Origin: Argopecten irradians
Taxonomy: Eukaryota; Mollusca; Bivalvia; Pectinida; Pectinidae
Length of the DNA: 64,000 nt
Direction: 5' to 3'
Assembly (NCBI RefSeq): GCF_041381155.1
Contig: NC_091141.1
Coordinates: 27,029,828 to 27,093,827, forward strand
How positions within the stretch are numbered: position 1 is the first letter of the stretch; each line of letters opens with the position of its first letter. Of this stretch, positions 25,060 through 38,084 are shown one piece after another. The position numbers were made by a program, and so were the translations under genes. The notes under the pieces were generated by a model. That model saw nothing but the letters and a program-made list of their open reading frames with translations, did not search any database and was not told the DNA's origin.

Positions 25060-26553
25060 AAACAGTAAGATGAAGATTTAACAAAAACAAATGCAAGATT
25101 CCTAAGTGCATATTCGGCAGCAATGGAAGTTCTGTTCTCTGTTTTGCAGCTGTAGTGTAACGAATAAACTTATGCTAGGTTTACACTATGTTCCCGGCAG
25201 CCACGGCAGCCCCGTTTCAGGCCACCGTGGACAAAACGTGGTGACCGCGAGACAACGTGAGACAACGCAGAAGGACGTGATAGACAAACGTGAGCGGTAG
25301 TGATTACCGTGGATGCCGTGCCAGATTTTTAAACTGTCAAAAATTTGCCACGGCAGTCACGGTACAGATGGTGAACGCACAGGACGTAATAAAACGGGAT
25401 TGACGTAACAAAAGTTAACAGTGCGTACGAGGCCGTAACAAAACTTCAAGACGGTCCGTGGTGGGACGGGCAGCAAGCACGTTCCCCGAAATCTCACGGT
25501 GATTTCAAGTTTTGTGACGTTCTGTTGCGTTTTTTCCACGTTTTATCACGGTTGTTGGAGATTGGCTGCACGTTTTGTGCCGTTTTGTCCAGGTTTGTCA
25601 AGGTTTTTACGGCAATCCAAGGTGGATGAAAACCGTTTTGATGCGTTCTGTCAAGGCATCTCACGGCTTGTAGCGACTGAAAGTCCGACGTGATACGGCT
25701 TGTTACGTCTTATTTCGGTCTTACGTTGCAAGCAAAATATGATGAAGTATCATTGCCTGGCCTGGAACATATTTGCTATTTCATTGAATCATTTTTATTA
25801 ATAAATAGAAATAGTCATTATGAAACACATTTAAACTCTCAAACCCCCAAAGCTATTATTGCAAAAGGCAGATTAAATGAGTACAAAAAATATATATTTG
25901 CGTAGAAACACTAGGCTATAATAATTATATATTTATACCAAATATGCTTTTAACAAATTTTGTAATTAAAACGTGTTTAAAATGACATTAAATATTGTTT
26001 CAGTTGCTCCAAAAAGCCCGGCATCAGACCTTCAACCTAGTAAGCCTTGACGGACCGTGAAAAACGTATTGGAGTTCGATCAAAACGTGTAAAACGTAGC
26101 AGACCTCATCAGATCGTAACAGGCCTGGAGAGAACGTAGTGGTATCCTTGATAGACCGTGCTAAAGCCGCAGTGTTCCTTTAACCTCCAGGAACAAAACT
26201 TTCCTCTGAATCCACGGTCCACTACGTATAAGTAATCCGTAAAAGACCGTAGCAAAACTTCACAAGACCTAGATCAACTTGAATACAGATACAAAAAAGC
26301 CAAACTTCCACGGCGCACCACGTTACGGGCAAACGGGGCTACCGTGGTCGCCGGGAACATAGTGTAAACCAAGCATAACGCGCTGTTATAGGACGATGCT
26401 GGGAAACAAAAGACGACTCGTGTTATGGGAATTAGAATTTCGTTTCATTTTATTAAAATTGTCCAATAAGTGATGGTAAGTGTAGTATTAACGGACAACT
26501 AATAATCATCAAAGTCATCGAAACTGTTTTACAAAGCCGTTTCGGTAAAAGGT
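25060..26553 (-). mobile_element. MITE family 1 copy split by the 1.2-kb element
   Basis: The left part (about 25060-25172, CAAATGCAAGATT and CTGTTTTGCAG) and right part (about 26376-26553, GACGACTCGTGTTATG to GCCGTTTCGGTAAAAGGT) are the two halves of one reverse-orientation copy. Together they give the family length once the TA-flanked insert is removed. The termini are worn, so this copy is older than the insert. Confidence 0.65.
25173..26375. mobile_element. 1.2-kb non-autonomous DNA transposon with TA target duplication
   Basis: Both ends carry inverted repeats starting TGCTNGGTTTACACTATG and continuing about 45 bases (GTTCCCGGC, CCACGG, GCCCCGTTT are shared). TA flanks each end (25171-25172 and 26376-26377). 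The interior has no convincing ORF. It is built of many degenerate copies of a CACGTTTTGTCACGG-like motif, running in one orientation in the left half and mostly inverted in the right half. It splits an older MITE. TA duplication suggests mobilisation by a Tc1/mariner-like or similar transposase, which is inference. Confidence 0.8.
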
Positions 26554-28059
26554 ATGAACATTTAACACTAAATGAAGTGACGAATAGGAAGTTGAGAATA
26601 AGAAATGCGTTTCAAGATTATGTGTGAAATATTACAAAATCTCGTTCAGTCAACAATTTGTCAAATCTGTCAGTTATTCCCAATATCAACTGCAGTGATC
26701 ACAGTTCCACAACTCGGCTCAACAATAGTTGATTGGCTACAGCAATAGATGAAGTGGCCAATTGGCGTGCAGTTGCCCTTCTTGCCACGTGCATCTGTGC
26801 CTTTCCCATTATGTGACGACATACATTATCATATACACGGTAAACATGTTGTTTTTTTTGGCAAAGACAGCTACTTATTATTTGAAATATTCACTTAGTA
26901 CAATTTTATGAAGATTTATGGAGAATATCTACAGAAAGGAGTATTGTTAATTAAGCAGCAACGTTAAAATTCAATAGAAAAAAAGAATTACCTTCAAAGG
27001 TATGTTTTGTGCCTGATCCCTTGTGTCAAGGGACGATTGATTCGTATATTTCGTGTGTCTTCGTGATATTGGTTATGAATTGTTGTTTTTCTATCTGTTG
27101 TGCCATTTCACACGCCCAAACAAAAGCCGGACAAACGAGCATAGGACGGTTCTAATTTCAACAAGTGTTTATCACGAGCAAGAAACATGCAGATTAAACC
27201 ATAATGAAATTTCAGAAGTTTAATTTCGAAATGCTATTTATCAATATTGAGAAGATTTGATGAAATATGGCAGCTGATTCGTGTGGCATACAGTATGTGA
27301 CATGTTTTATAATGAAAAGAGCTATTCTCTGTTTTGAAATTTATAAACTAGCAAGCTCTTAAAAGGCGACATTAATATATAGATACTACACTTAAGTAGG
27401 TCGCTAAAATATTACTTAAAGTGTGTTTATTTCCCTTAGAAACGATGATATGACTATATAGGTAGATTATCACGGATGTCATGTGAAATAATTACGCCTT
27501 AATACTTTGTAGTGTATTTCAAACGGCTCGAGACCAAACGTCATCACAACGCCAACATACACGAGGGGTGATAAAAATAACAATTACAATATTCAAAATA
27601 CAACTTAGTCTAAAAAAACTTTATTCAAAATGCAATCTTTGATCTTAATGAAAGTCGATCAAAGTGCGTGTATATTTTTAACGGCATTCTTATAATTTTT
27701 GTATTTTCTCACTTCAAGGACCTATTTATTTTCGCTCGCATTGTACATTCAGTCTATTTTATGAATCTTTGCATTAAGTTCCTCAACCTCTATTTTGCAC
27801 TTTAGTTTGATAAAACTAAAACAGATACATTTGCGTTATGCTTCACACGTAGTAACAGCTTATAGCTTCGACAAGTTTAATTCTATTGTGTTAAATACTA
27901 AATAACAAATTGCTTCTTGAATGATTATTCGACATGTTGTAATTTGTGTATGAATATGATTACTTTTAGATATAACACCTTCCCAGAATTTTGACCTACA
28001 TTTTCTCCGTAATTGTTAAATTGTTACCCTGAGCATAATGCAGTTTATCATGTAACTGT

Positions 28060-28248
28060 CAATTCCGTATTTGCATATTACAGAGTTGTTTGCCCTTGCA
28101 GGTAGGTATTGATTGTGACGTCATGTGTTTGCGAGCGTAACGTCATACCTTTCGGAGAGAACGACGTGAATTGCGCTCACAAAATAATGACGTAACAATC
28201 GATACCTACCCGCAAGGGAGCTAACTCGAATATGCAAAGACGGAATTG
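28060..28248. mobile_element. Short palindromic MITE
   Basis: Arms start CAATTCCGTATTTGCATATT and end with the inverse (AATATGCAAAGACGGAATTG). Both contain GGTAGGTATYGATTG and GACGTCA/GACGTAA motifs around a roughly 80-base centre. It has the form of a non-autonomous hairpin element. Confidence 0.7.
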
Positions 28249-28374
28249 CGTAAATACCAGTAGTTGGTTTGATTCACAAAGTTGGTCAGTGTCATAAGAA
28301 GACTTGCAAGTTTGCCATGTATTCAATGAACGGCTTAAATATATTTTCCAAAGTCAAGTTTTAAAACTAAACAT

Positions 28375-28407
<33 letters not shown>

Positions 28408-28619
28408 CTTTTTAGCATGAGGTGTACTCGCCAATTTTTGATTGCCTTTTTGTCTATTCAAGAAGTTAATTGGTTTGAGCCCATGCACGCACAAAGAGTA
28501 GTATTTTAAAAGCAAATTTTTCTACCCCAAAGGGTCTGGCCAGCCTCATTTATATAAAAAAATACTTTAAAGACTGTTTTATCAGTGTGTGACATACATG
28601 TATATTACATTTAAACATT

Positions 28620-28750
28620 ATATTATTATACAGTTGCTGACTGGGGTTGAGGGCAACATATGATTTGTTGGACATGAAGACGAACTGTTGCCCGAGGCCG
28701 AATACCCCATTGTGAAGTCACTCCGGTCCAACAGCACATTTTAACAGTCG
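28620..28750. repeat. GTTGCCCGAGGCCGAA repeat copy
   Basis: Shares CAGTTGCTGACTGGGGTTG, TTTGTTGGAC and the CTGTTGCCCGAGGCCGAA core with 44400-44495. It follows a 27-base T tract at about 28378-28405. Confidence 0.5.
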
Positions 28751-29033
28751 ATTTTAACAGTTCTTTAGACCGCTCGACGGAACAGTTCATTTATAAAGAA
28801 ACTATTTTATAGGGGTATAACAAAGCTTACTTTTACCTGATATTCTGTCAACTACGATTTTGCCAGCACGAAAAGAAGTAATTTTGACTATTTTTTTTGT
28901 TTAAATTGCTTTCCTTAATGTATCAATCAAACATCAACATATCTGCCTACATCTTCTAAAAGAATTGAATCTTTATTGCATATGAAACTTCTATCGGTAA
29001 CACACATGAGTATATCTACCGTTCACAAGTGCA

Positions 29034-29258
29034 ATGAAAGATATATCGATGCTTTCGTTAATGTTAAAACAGGACACGTTGTCTGACTGGGAAGACACCA
29101 TTCTACAGCTGCTTATGTGTGTGTGTTTGTTACCTTTTGTTTTATGCCTCCCACCGAATGGCAATGACCACATTGAGAACGAGAACGTTGAACTCCCAGA
29201 AGGAATGAACTTTCACGAACACCTGCGACTTGATGCTAGTGCGGTACATGTGTACTAA
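29034..29258 (+). CDS. Small ORF with signal-peptide-like segment, unrecognised
   Basis: A 74-codon frame. Inside it, Met at about residue 29 begins a short hydrophobic run (MCVCLLPFVLCLPP) resembling a signal peptide, followed by an acidic, Asn/Glu-rich stretch. TTCTACAG just before this point could be a splice acceptor and GCG|GTACAT a weak donor, so it may be an exon of a secreted protein gene. No family is recognised and no neighbouring exon was found. Part of the Cys/Val run is a short TG repeat, so chance is a real alternative. Confidence 0.2.
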   Translation: MKDISMLSLMLKQDTLSDWEDTILQLLMCVCLLPFVLCLPPNGNDHIENENVELPEGMNFHEHLRLDASAVHVY

Positions 29259-29364
29259 ACACCACATAATTATCGCGATACATGTACATACCGCGGTATA
29301 TTGCACGTGAATTCAAATGCTTTGAAAATAATTGCATAAAACGTATTTGTGAATGTATGATTTA

Positions 29365-29465
29365 AGTTAGTTTGTTTGTTTGATTGATTAATTAACGTCC
29401 TATTAACAGCTATGGTCATGTAGGGACGGCCTCCCATGTATATGTAGTGCAGTGTGTATGTTCAT
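29365..29465 (-). mobile_element. Retroposon 3' end, reverse
   Basis: GTTTGTTTGATTG then TTAACGTCCTATTAACAGC and GGGACGGCCTCCCATGTA are the inverse of the family's 3' end and tail. Confidence 0.5.
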
Positions 29466-29516
29466 ATTGTAATTGTTTGTAAGAACACTTGATTGGAAAT
29501 ATATATAAAAAATATC

Positions 29517-29640
29517 TATTTGTTTGTTTAATTAGCGGGGTTTTTCCCGGGTACTCTAGCTTTTCCCCATCTCCTAAAACCTGTCATGTCCTTAAGTGAT
29601 CTTGGATGTTAATAGGACTATAACCCCATGAAGTCAAATC
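29517..29640 (+). mobile_element. SINE 3' half fragment
   Basis: GGTTTTTCCCGGGTACTC, ACCTGTCATGTCCTTAAGTG and ATCTTGGATGTTAATAGGAC match the body and 3' end of the SINE at 33945. Confidence 0.5.
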
Positions 29641-30214
29641 AAACCAAATCGCATGTGTTTGCATATTGACAGTATTCTCCTACAATGACATTTAACTACA
29701 ATATAGATACGTGGGTTTTAGTGCCATGTCTTTGAACTTCTACTTTCCTTCCAAACAACAATGACACTCGATTGTATTAGAGAACATTGAACTCCAAGTG
29801 AAAATAAGTATGACAGAAATAAGTGAAAATATTCTAAATGTATATTTCACCATATGTTTTTTTTTTAAATTTCGACATTACATAGGTCAGCCAGACAGAC
29901 AGCACATTGATCTCCTATTTGATAGAAACTATTAAGTACACAAGAACACATTTGGTTTATTATCAGCTAACAACTGTATAAATCAGATTAGAAAATGGGT
30001 CAAAGTCTCGCTATTATAAAAATAAAACTGTCTGGCTGAGTTTGTCTTAAAATCCAAGTAATCGATATTTATAAAATTTACGTATGTTGATGTCGAAGAA
30101 AAACGTTTACCATGTCGATGAGAGGACGAACATCATTTATCTTTCGAATCAAACGTTAAGAGCCAAGAATCAAATCAAAGGACACTAAATTAACGAACAT
30201 GCTCTGCAGGCAAC

Positions 30215-30540
30215 TATTAGGATTTTATCGTTTCTTCGTCTAGATACCGCCTCTCATTTTTAGCCTTCTTTTGAGGTAGTTTCTGGATTCTGTCCCCTGG
30301 CAAAGACACACCATAGTCTATAAAGCTGGTTGTATTCCTGATTAGCGCTCAGCATCAATGGAGTGGGACGACTGGTTAGCCGGTTGTCAGTATGTGACCG
30401 GGTGGGGTGTGTTGCTTGGTGTCTTTACTCAGCAAGACATATTTGGAAGAGTTTCACTATAACAGACAACAAGAATATACCGAGTCCCCGAAAACACGCA
30501 TGCTGCATTTCACACACACCAAATTGCATTTAATAATGTG
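30215..30540 (+). mobile_element. ~500-bp retroposon copy, 3' truncated
   Basis: Family landmarks GACACACCATAGTCTATAAA, GCGCTCAGCATCAATGGAG, GTGACCGGGTGGGGTG and GCTTGGTGTCTTTA are present; the copy ends before the GGACGTT segment. Confidence 0.65.
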
Positions 30541-31244
30541 ATGAGAAAATATAGAGGAAAGAAGTAATGTTCCCAGTGGTCTATGTAAATCTCTGCCAGT
30601 AAAAACCTAAAACGAACATATAGACGACAGTGGAACAAAAAGGCACATAAAAGGTATTCCAAAAGGCAGACATAAACACACTATATTCCAATGAACATCT
30701 AAGTCGAAGGTAAGCGTTCTTTAGCTCAAAAATCGTTTGGGTTAGCCGCTTCCCATCGGGTTTATTTCGCAATAAAAATCTCTGAAAATTCTGAAAGTAT
30801 GGCCCACTGTTTAGATGTAAAGCTCGTCTTCTGCCCAGTTTGTGCAGTTACTGTCTGTAAATCATAACCACGTTTGCCAAAAAATATTTCGAAAATTGGA
30901 GAAGTGACCTTCTATGTTATTTATTCTATTTTAACTGTCTATTTGTTCACCGCAATCTTTCTTGCTGTGTCGGAAGTTTAACACCTGCCGCAGCCACAAG
31001 TGTCAGCTTCTTCAAACAGAAATAATATCAGTCTAGTCCATTGCCTGCCACAGATTTTTGGTATCGGTTAAATTTGATTAGGACGTATACGATCATACTG
31101 AATATGTCATAGAAATGGTTCATGGAAGGCTCAATGATAGATATCATCCTAAGACAGATCGTGATTGGTGACTTACATACCTTCCTCATAATGATCGATA
31201 TTTGTCTGTTACGTCGTCTCACTTCCTTTATGCCAATTATCACT

Positions 31245-31385
31245 AAACAGGAGCAGAAACTACTATGGTGTGTTCTTAGTCAAGGGACAGAAATCTGAGG
31301 CCTCCTCTTTGGGGCGAGCTCTCAACTGAAGGAAGAATTTAAAATAAGATCCCAAATTAAGTCGCCTACTATGATATTTCTTGTT
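31245..31385 (-). mobile_element. ~500-bp retroposon fragment, reverse
   Basis: The inverse of AGTCGGGGCGAGC-type landmarks: AGGAGCAGAAACTAC, GGGGCGAGCTCTCAACTG and AAATTAAGTCGCC match the 5' half of the family read backwards. Confidence 0.55.
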
Positions 31386-32190
31386 TGGGTGCCAAAAGCC
31401 GGTCAGCTATATAAATAAATTATAGCTAAAACTTAAGGAAGACGGGTGAAATTTGAAGATGCATATATATAGACTTAATAGAAATACAATAAAATTATCA
31501 ATATAGGAGAAGGCGTCTTTTATTTCGCAGATGTATCCCTTGATTATCCTTATTTTTCAAATAAAAATGTAATTCTAATTTCGCCGAATATGTTCAATAT
31601 CCAATAAAATTAATCAAATCGAAAGATGATACTTTTAACTGTAGGCAGATAAAATTATTGCAAAACATTTCAAACCGTAGGCGAGGTGACAAACAGAGTT
31701 TGAGGAAAAAGCCTAATCATTATGGGGAAAAAGAAAAACTAGAAATGTCCCCAGGCATTTTTATCTCCTAGACCTAAATAGGCAGGGGATAGGGTAGATT
31801 TGACTAAAGATGCTAGTAAGATGCATGTTGGCGGATATTAGACAGAAGAGTATGCAGTACGGCATTTGAGAAATACATATGCAAGACCACATACATGAGT
31901 TTTTCTAACGAATCAGAAAGCACTTATTCCTTGCGCGGACGAATTTATTCACGAGTGCGCGGATACATAAGTGTGTGGTCTTGCTTTTTTTCACATGCCT
32001 TCCCTATTTGATGTAGATCGATACCTAGATTTTATTGACTTTGAGGTTATTAACAAATACCGAAATGTATCAGTTCGCTTCGTCTTTCAAACACCAGTCT
32101 GAACCAGTTTCGATACAAAACAATGTCTTGCTTGTTAGAGAGAGATAGTAAATAAGATAGTAAATTCTCCCAACTCGCGATATCGTGGTC

Positions 32191-33237
32191 TGATCACAGG
32201 TGTTCGTTTCTAATATAAGTATAAGTATAATACTGGGTCAAGGTCTATAACTCGGCCGGCCATATAACACTACCCAATTTCAGAAAAAGTATGATTATTA
32301 ACCAACCGTATAGGATATAATAATAGGAATACTCTCAATCGACAGCCAGGTAATTTATCTTTATTTTGGTATATGATACAATATATATCATGCCGTATAA
32401 ATGTCACTAGGTATCCAAAAACATCGGAAAACAGCCAGATTTCAACTGGTCGGACACTGTGGTGTCCTCCGATGAACACGCCAGGGCTCTAATGGGTAGC
32501 TCAAAAACCACTGCATGTCAACACTTCAGCGTCATAAGAATGAAAGTTTGGTAGAAAACAAACTTACCGGTTAGTAAATCCCTGGATAAATACCATCCAT
32601 TTGCCTAACGTAGCCCTTTGAAATTTCCGATTGAAAAAAATTATGTCTCTAGCCGCCATGTAAGTATGTGTGCAGTAGATTTGTTTTGTCGGCGTTGATT
32701 GGCTCTCGAAAATTAATTGACCAATCAACGCCGAGAAAACAAATGTACTACACACATATCAACATGACGGCTAGAGACACACATTTTTTCAATCGGAAAT
32801 TTCAAAAGGCTGTATTGCGCAAATGGATGGTACATAGATAAACACTAACATACCGCTAAGTTTGTTTTTTACCAAACTTTAATTCCTATGAAGCTGAAGT
32901 GTTGACATGCAGTGGTTTTTGAACTACCCATTAGAGCCCTAGCGTGTTTATCGGAGGACACCACATGACAGTGTCCGACCAGTTGAAATCTGGCTGTTTT
33001 CCGATGTTTTTGGATACCTAGTGACATTTATACGGCATGATATATATTGTATCATATACCAAAATAAAGATAAATTATCTGGCTGTCGATTGAGAGTATT
33101 CCTATTATTATATCCTATACGGTTGGTTAATAATCATACTTTTTCTGAAATTGGGTAGTGTTATATGGCCGGCCGAGTTATAGACCTTGACCCAGTATTA
33201 TACTTATACTTATATTAGAAACGAACACCTGTGGTCA
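32191..33237. repeat. 1.05-kb near-perfect palindrome (fold-back element)
   Basis: The left half (from TGATCACAGGTGTTCGTTTC) reads as the inverse of the right half (to GAAACGAACACCTGTGGTCA), with the centre near 32714 and only a short spacer. The outer 330 bases of the arms differ at about five sites, including a 4-base indel. The inner 180 bases are much more diverged. No believable ORF. It is either a fold-back transposon or an inverted duplication. Confidence 0.9.
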
Positions 33238-33944
33238 CACACTCAAACTTTCCCACAACATAACTTCAGTCTGAGTCCGGTACTGAGCTATACGGCTGTA
33301 CTTACGAGGAGGTGAAGTGTTATGAGATGCTGTATTTTTTGACTGGGATGATATTTGGAATGAGATATTAAAAGTTCCACTATTGATGTTTGCACTAGAA
33401 AACATTCACATTGCAAGATTTTGTAGGCTTACGTCTTTCTCACAACACATGATGATACATGTATCTGGTAAACTTTGCCTGAGTGGTGTTTCATGGGCAT
33501 GGTCATAATCATGGGCATGCGTGATACTGTGGAAGTTACAGTGGAAGCTACACTGGAGGATACAGCAGACGTTCTAACATTTTGAAGATTTTCGCATATT
33601 TCACGCTGTTGATGAAATGAGGCGACGTTATTTGAAAAAAAACCGTCAATGGTTGAGGATAGCCTGATTCATCAACTGTCTCTGGATCTGTCAGAAAATC
33701 ATGTAAAATGTCGATATTGCCAGCAAATGTCATTATAAACAAAGCCAACACCGGCTTTAATAACCAGGTGTAAGCAGACGACAACTTGTTTTTATTTGTT
33801 GCTCTCTTTTTAATATTTCAATTTTAAACTCTACCCAGAGATACAATATATTTCATTGTCTAAAATATGCTTGTATAAATATAACCAGATTGAACAGGTA
33901 TGTGATAAAATGAAAATTTCATAACGTTCTCTTAAGTCTTGGGA

Positions 33945-34150
33945 CCACAGTGGCCGAGTGCATAATAGTCCCCGACATATTACACCACATGCCATCCACT
34001 TTAGGGGCATGAGTTCGAAACCCAGATTGAGCAGTTTCCAGATACTGACTAGAGGTTTTTCCCCGGTTACTCCTGCTTTCTTCCGCCGTTTACTCATGGC
34101 ACGTCATTACATGATCCTGGCTATCAATAGGACGTTAGCCCACACAAACC
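33945..34150 (+). mobile_element. tRNA-derived SINE, nearly full length
   Basis: The 5' head resembles a tRNA with A-box-like CAGTGGCCGAGTGC and B-box GAGTTCGAAACCC. Then come a GTTTTTCCCCGGTTACTCC body and the 3' end GATCCTGGCTATCAATAGGA. The order matches tRNA-headed SINEs typical of molluscs. The gap between boxes is too long for a working tRNA. Confidence 0.7.
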
Positions 34151-34195
34151 AAACTATGCAGAGCAATGAAACTGATACGATTATGCTAGGGGACA

Positions 34196-34576
34196 TAAAA
34201 GGCCCACTACATTTCGGAAACAAAAGTTTAAAGTTTCTTAAAATCAGCAATACAGTATGAAAAGTTAAGTCGATTAACTAAGATTAGCTTACAATACCAG
34301 ACAAATGTAAAGTTCTATGCGTTATCTACATGTTAATTAACTGTGAAGTTTCATTTCGCCGTTTTGTCGTCGGGGGCCGTTGCAGCCGGTTAGTAGGATG
34401 ACGGCGGGAAACATAAGACGACCCGCGTTATGAAAATTAACATTTAGTTTATTTTGATAAGGTTTTTAAGTGTAGAGTTAACGATTAGTTATAACTTTTG
34501 CCACTGTACAAAATTATCAATTTCGCGTTATACTCCCATTTTCAAAAGCCATTTCGGAAAGGTAGTAGGCCTTTAA
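34196..34576 (-). mobile_element. MITE family 1 copy, reverse orientation
   Basis: 381 bp bounded by AAAAGGCCCACTAC and GTAGTAGGCCTTTAA, with an interior (CGACCCGCGTTATGAAAATT) inverse to the copies at 24546 and 55864. The left TTAA has become ATAA. It follows a SINE by about 30 bases. Confidence 0.8.
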
Positions 34577-35324
34577 TGAAGGACAGGCTATAATGTCCCA
34601 TCGTATCCAATGTTTTTGAAGTATATTGAGATATTCTAAAATTTAAGTACCTCTGCAAACAAGAGGAAATAAATAATTATCTTACACGGGAGTATTAGTA
34701 AATAAGTATGATAAATAACCAAAACAGCACAAAGGTTAGATAGGTGTCTGACATAAGTAAAGTTTAACTGGCCCTCGTCACGGATTGGCACAAAGGCTTA
34801 AGACATGATAGTAAATACATCCGGAAATCCTATGTTGTTTATGGTAAATTAAGAATCAATTGATCGGAAAGACTGGTTCTGGTGAATGAATGAAAACCCA
34901 AAACTGCTTAAATAATTTCTTTTATTCATTAATGTCACTATTTTTTTTTATTTCATAGAGGCATGGCACATATTCAAAAGCTGTGTGAATTCCCGTATCA
35001 GATCAATTCTTGTATATTTTTTTTTCCAGACTTTTTGATATATAAAGTTCGTTTAAACGCACAATTCCTTGAGTTTTTTAAAGGGTAATTCATTACCCAG
35101 AGGTATGAAAACAGAACGGGCCAATCAGAAAGTCAGATTTAGTATAAAAATAATGATATATTCATGCACATGAATTTATAATGTAGCTTTTGTTTCTGAG
35201 ATAATTTAGATTTAAATACATCGTATTACATGTATTTACTAAATGTGCATACAGCTATCTATAATTGACTAATCGCCATACTAGCAGTAACATATGCATG
35301 ATATTCCAGTTTCTTTAATATTGT

Positions 35325-35445
35325 GAATTCCACACGAACATACCGCAGCCTCCCTAAACATCTACATACGCAACACATATACAGAGTTGTCCAACAACCC
35401 TAGCTGTTAAAAGGACGCTAAGACTAATTAAATAAAACAATCAAC
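35325..35445 (+). mobile_element. Retroposon 3' fragment
   Basis: CACACGAACATACCGCAGC, CTCCCTAAACA and CTAGCTGTTAAAAGGACGCT match the 3' third of the ~500-bp family. Confidence 0.45.
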
Positions 35446-38084
35446 GAATCATGTAATAATCAACTTTCAAATATCTGTTCTCTCATGTGTATGGAAGGGG
35501 AAAAAAGAATAATTGTGTTTTAGTAACTTATATAATAATATATATTTTCTATATGACTGACGTTATCTTAATGTTTATTTGCGAAAAGTCGTCATCATTA
35601 TCACTTGGACCACGTCATTGTATGCTGTCGTACGCGTGTAGGTACGGAACTCGAGTCAAACATGCGTGTACTGATAACTCACATGTTTACAGACTGATAA
35701 TTAGCCGCTAATTACCAATACGTCATGTCCAGTTAGCGATTCAATGACACAAATACGTAGATAAAGTACAGACGTATCAATACATGATCAACAAGTAACA
35801 AAGGCTGATAGTAACAGGTATTGTATGCTACATGTGTTGATTTGCACTCAAACTGCTGTTGAGTATCACCATTGCTCAGGGTGGTGTCCACACCAACAAG
35901 CAGGCATCGTCATGAAATCTGGGGGATAAAAAATTAGATAAACTACATCAACATACTGTTTTTATAGTATTTAACATACTGTACGAGTAAAGTTAAGGTG
36001 TGGTTTCCCCATACGCCTATATATTTTTTTATAGAATGTTAACTATATATATACATATATACATGGTATGTGGAAGTCGAAATTGAACGAGTAATAGTGA
36101 GAGAAATTTATCAAACACGAATGTTTTACTGTGCTGGTTTGGCCATTTTGTGAGCTTAAAGTTTGTCTGATGTCAATTAAATATGAAGATTTCAATTGTT
36201 TGATAAAATTTCATTTCTACACCATAAAACCGTTTTAAAATTAAGTTAAAATTAACTATTATATTTACTGATATTAATCGTTATAACTGAGCACAGGTAT
36301 CAATTAATTTTCTTTCTAAATTTGATGAAATATATATACATAAATACCTCACAAATACATACGGTGTGTGAGCATATTTCCTGTACATCAAAATATTGAA
36401 TGCGATTTATGTACTGAGATTAGTATAATGAATATTTTCAAATTAAAACAGATAGTGATTTGTCATTTACTTATTATAGCACTTAAATAACTAAAGCTAT
36501 TATTTCTGCAAATATTTTCAATGACAACCAAAATGTTGAGATTTGCGAACCAAGTTATGTTTCATTAACAGCATTTTCAACGCATTTTTGTTATAAAAAA
36601 GGTTTCATTTTCCTCCTATCCATAAAGATATGAAATCTTTTATAAAACATTTCGCATTTCTAAAGATACTTTTAATATGTGTCTAAATGCCGTACTGCAA
36701 AGATCAATATTAGATACTTTTGTACTTTTATTTTAAAAAGAATTTTGTATAATATGGTCCGAATAAAATAAGCAACTAATGATGTGTTATTTCCAATCGT
36801 TAAAAACATAAACTACTGTAAATACATACTTTCGTGTACTTTTAAAACACGATGTGGTTTAATGTAGATAGAGACAAATTAATCAATTATGGCAATAAAT
36901 TAACCAGTCAAGCACAGTTCTTTCCAATGCACTCTATAACCCCAAATTATGTGAATTAAAGGTCCAAGTATGATTGTTTACAATTTCTGTTATATACAAT
37001 GCTGACCATAATCTTGCTGATACAATCCTAGGTTTGAAACATAGGAGGAGATGACTTTCAGCTAAGTTAACAAACAAAACGAATGTTTCATGTACCAAAT
37101 TTTAAATTAATGTATTTTTAAAATGGCGATGCTTCGAAAGAACAATAACAAAGACATATTGTAACGAGGTGCGTTCGATGTGAAACATGACTGCATCAAA
37201 CAGTAACATTGTCTCTGATGGCAGAAACAAACAAAGGCGTGTTGAGAACTAAGAAACTTGATACGCAGATTTTATTATTACGATGATGGTTTCATTTAAA
37301 TATTAATCGATAATTATTTTCACATTTATTTCTGTTATCTCATATATCTACCTTTTCCAATCATTTCTGACCTACCATTTGTGATATGGTCCGGCTACTA
37401 TGGCTGATATTCAGTGCCAAAACCTGGCGATTTAGCCTGTTAGGGAAAGATAAAAACTCCAACCTCTCGTTTCTGACAGCTATAGGGTTCCCCTTCAATA
37501 CCTTTCGTGTGCCTGTCCATTTGTAGCGAGGTCGAGGCACGCGACCCCTAATTAAAGACTTCCTTATAGGGGCCTCGACTCCCTTAATCTTACACCTGGT
37601 GTAGGACTACCTAGATATCTGATACCATTATTAACACGACATGCGAAATACACAGTCCATTTATACAATAGAACCCGTATACAATATGAACAGAAAGATA
37701 CATAGTTGATTCAAGTATCAAATTTAATCTACATATTACATGTAACATGCGAGTATTATTTTTTTGAAACATTTGGTAGTGACATTCCGGTTTGATTAAT
37801 AACATCCATATCCTGTGTTTCTGTGATCGTAAAGGCGGTTGGTTTTGCGCTTTTTATTGTAGAAATGAATATATAAACTGCATACTGACGCTCGTTAGAA
37901 TCCACGTCTGACCCTAAAACTGTACAAATCATTTAGTTTGTCTTTTACCAAGAGGGTCCAGGGATCTAGTTTGGTCACCGATAGCCGATCTTACATATCA
38001 AACCTGATGATTAAGGCTTGCATCGCACTGCCTTCTTTTTGAGTTTCGAAGCTTTTTACATCTCTGATTAAAATTTGTCTACAG

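Noticed and set aside
33548-33784. 78-codon minus-strand ORF with protein-like composition
   Set aside because: No family recognised, no second exon or splice evidence; left only as a remark in the intergenic entry.
33831-34260. 88- and 100-codon ORFs on both strands
   Set aside because: Both fall on the tRNA-derived SINE and its MITE neighbour; shadows of repeat sequence.
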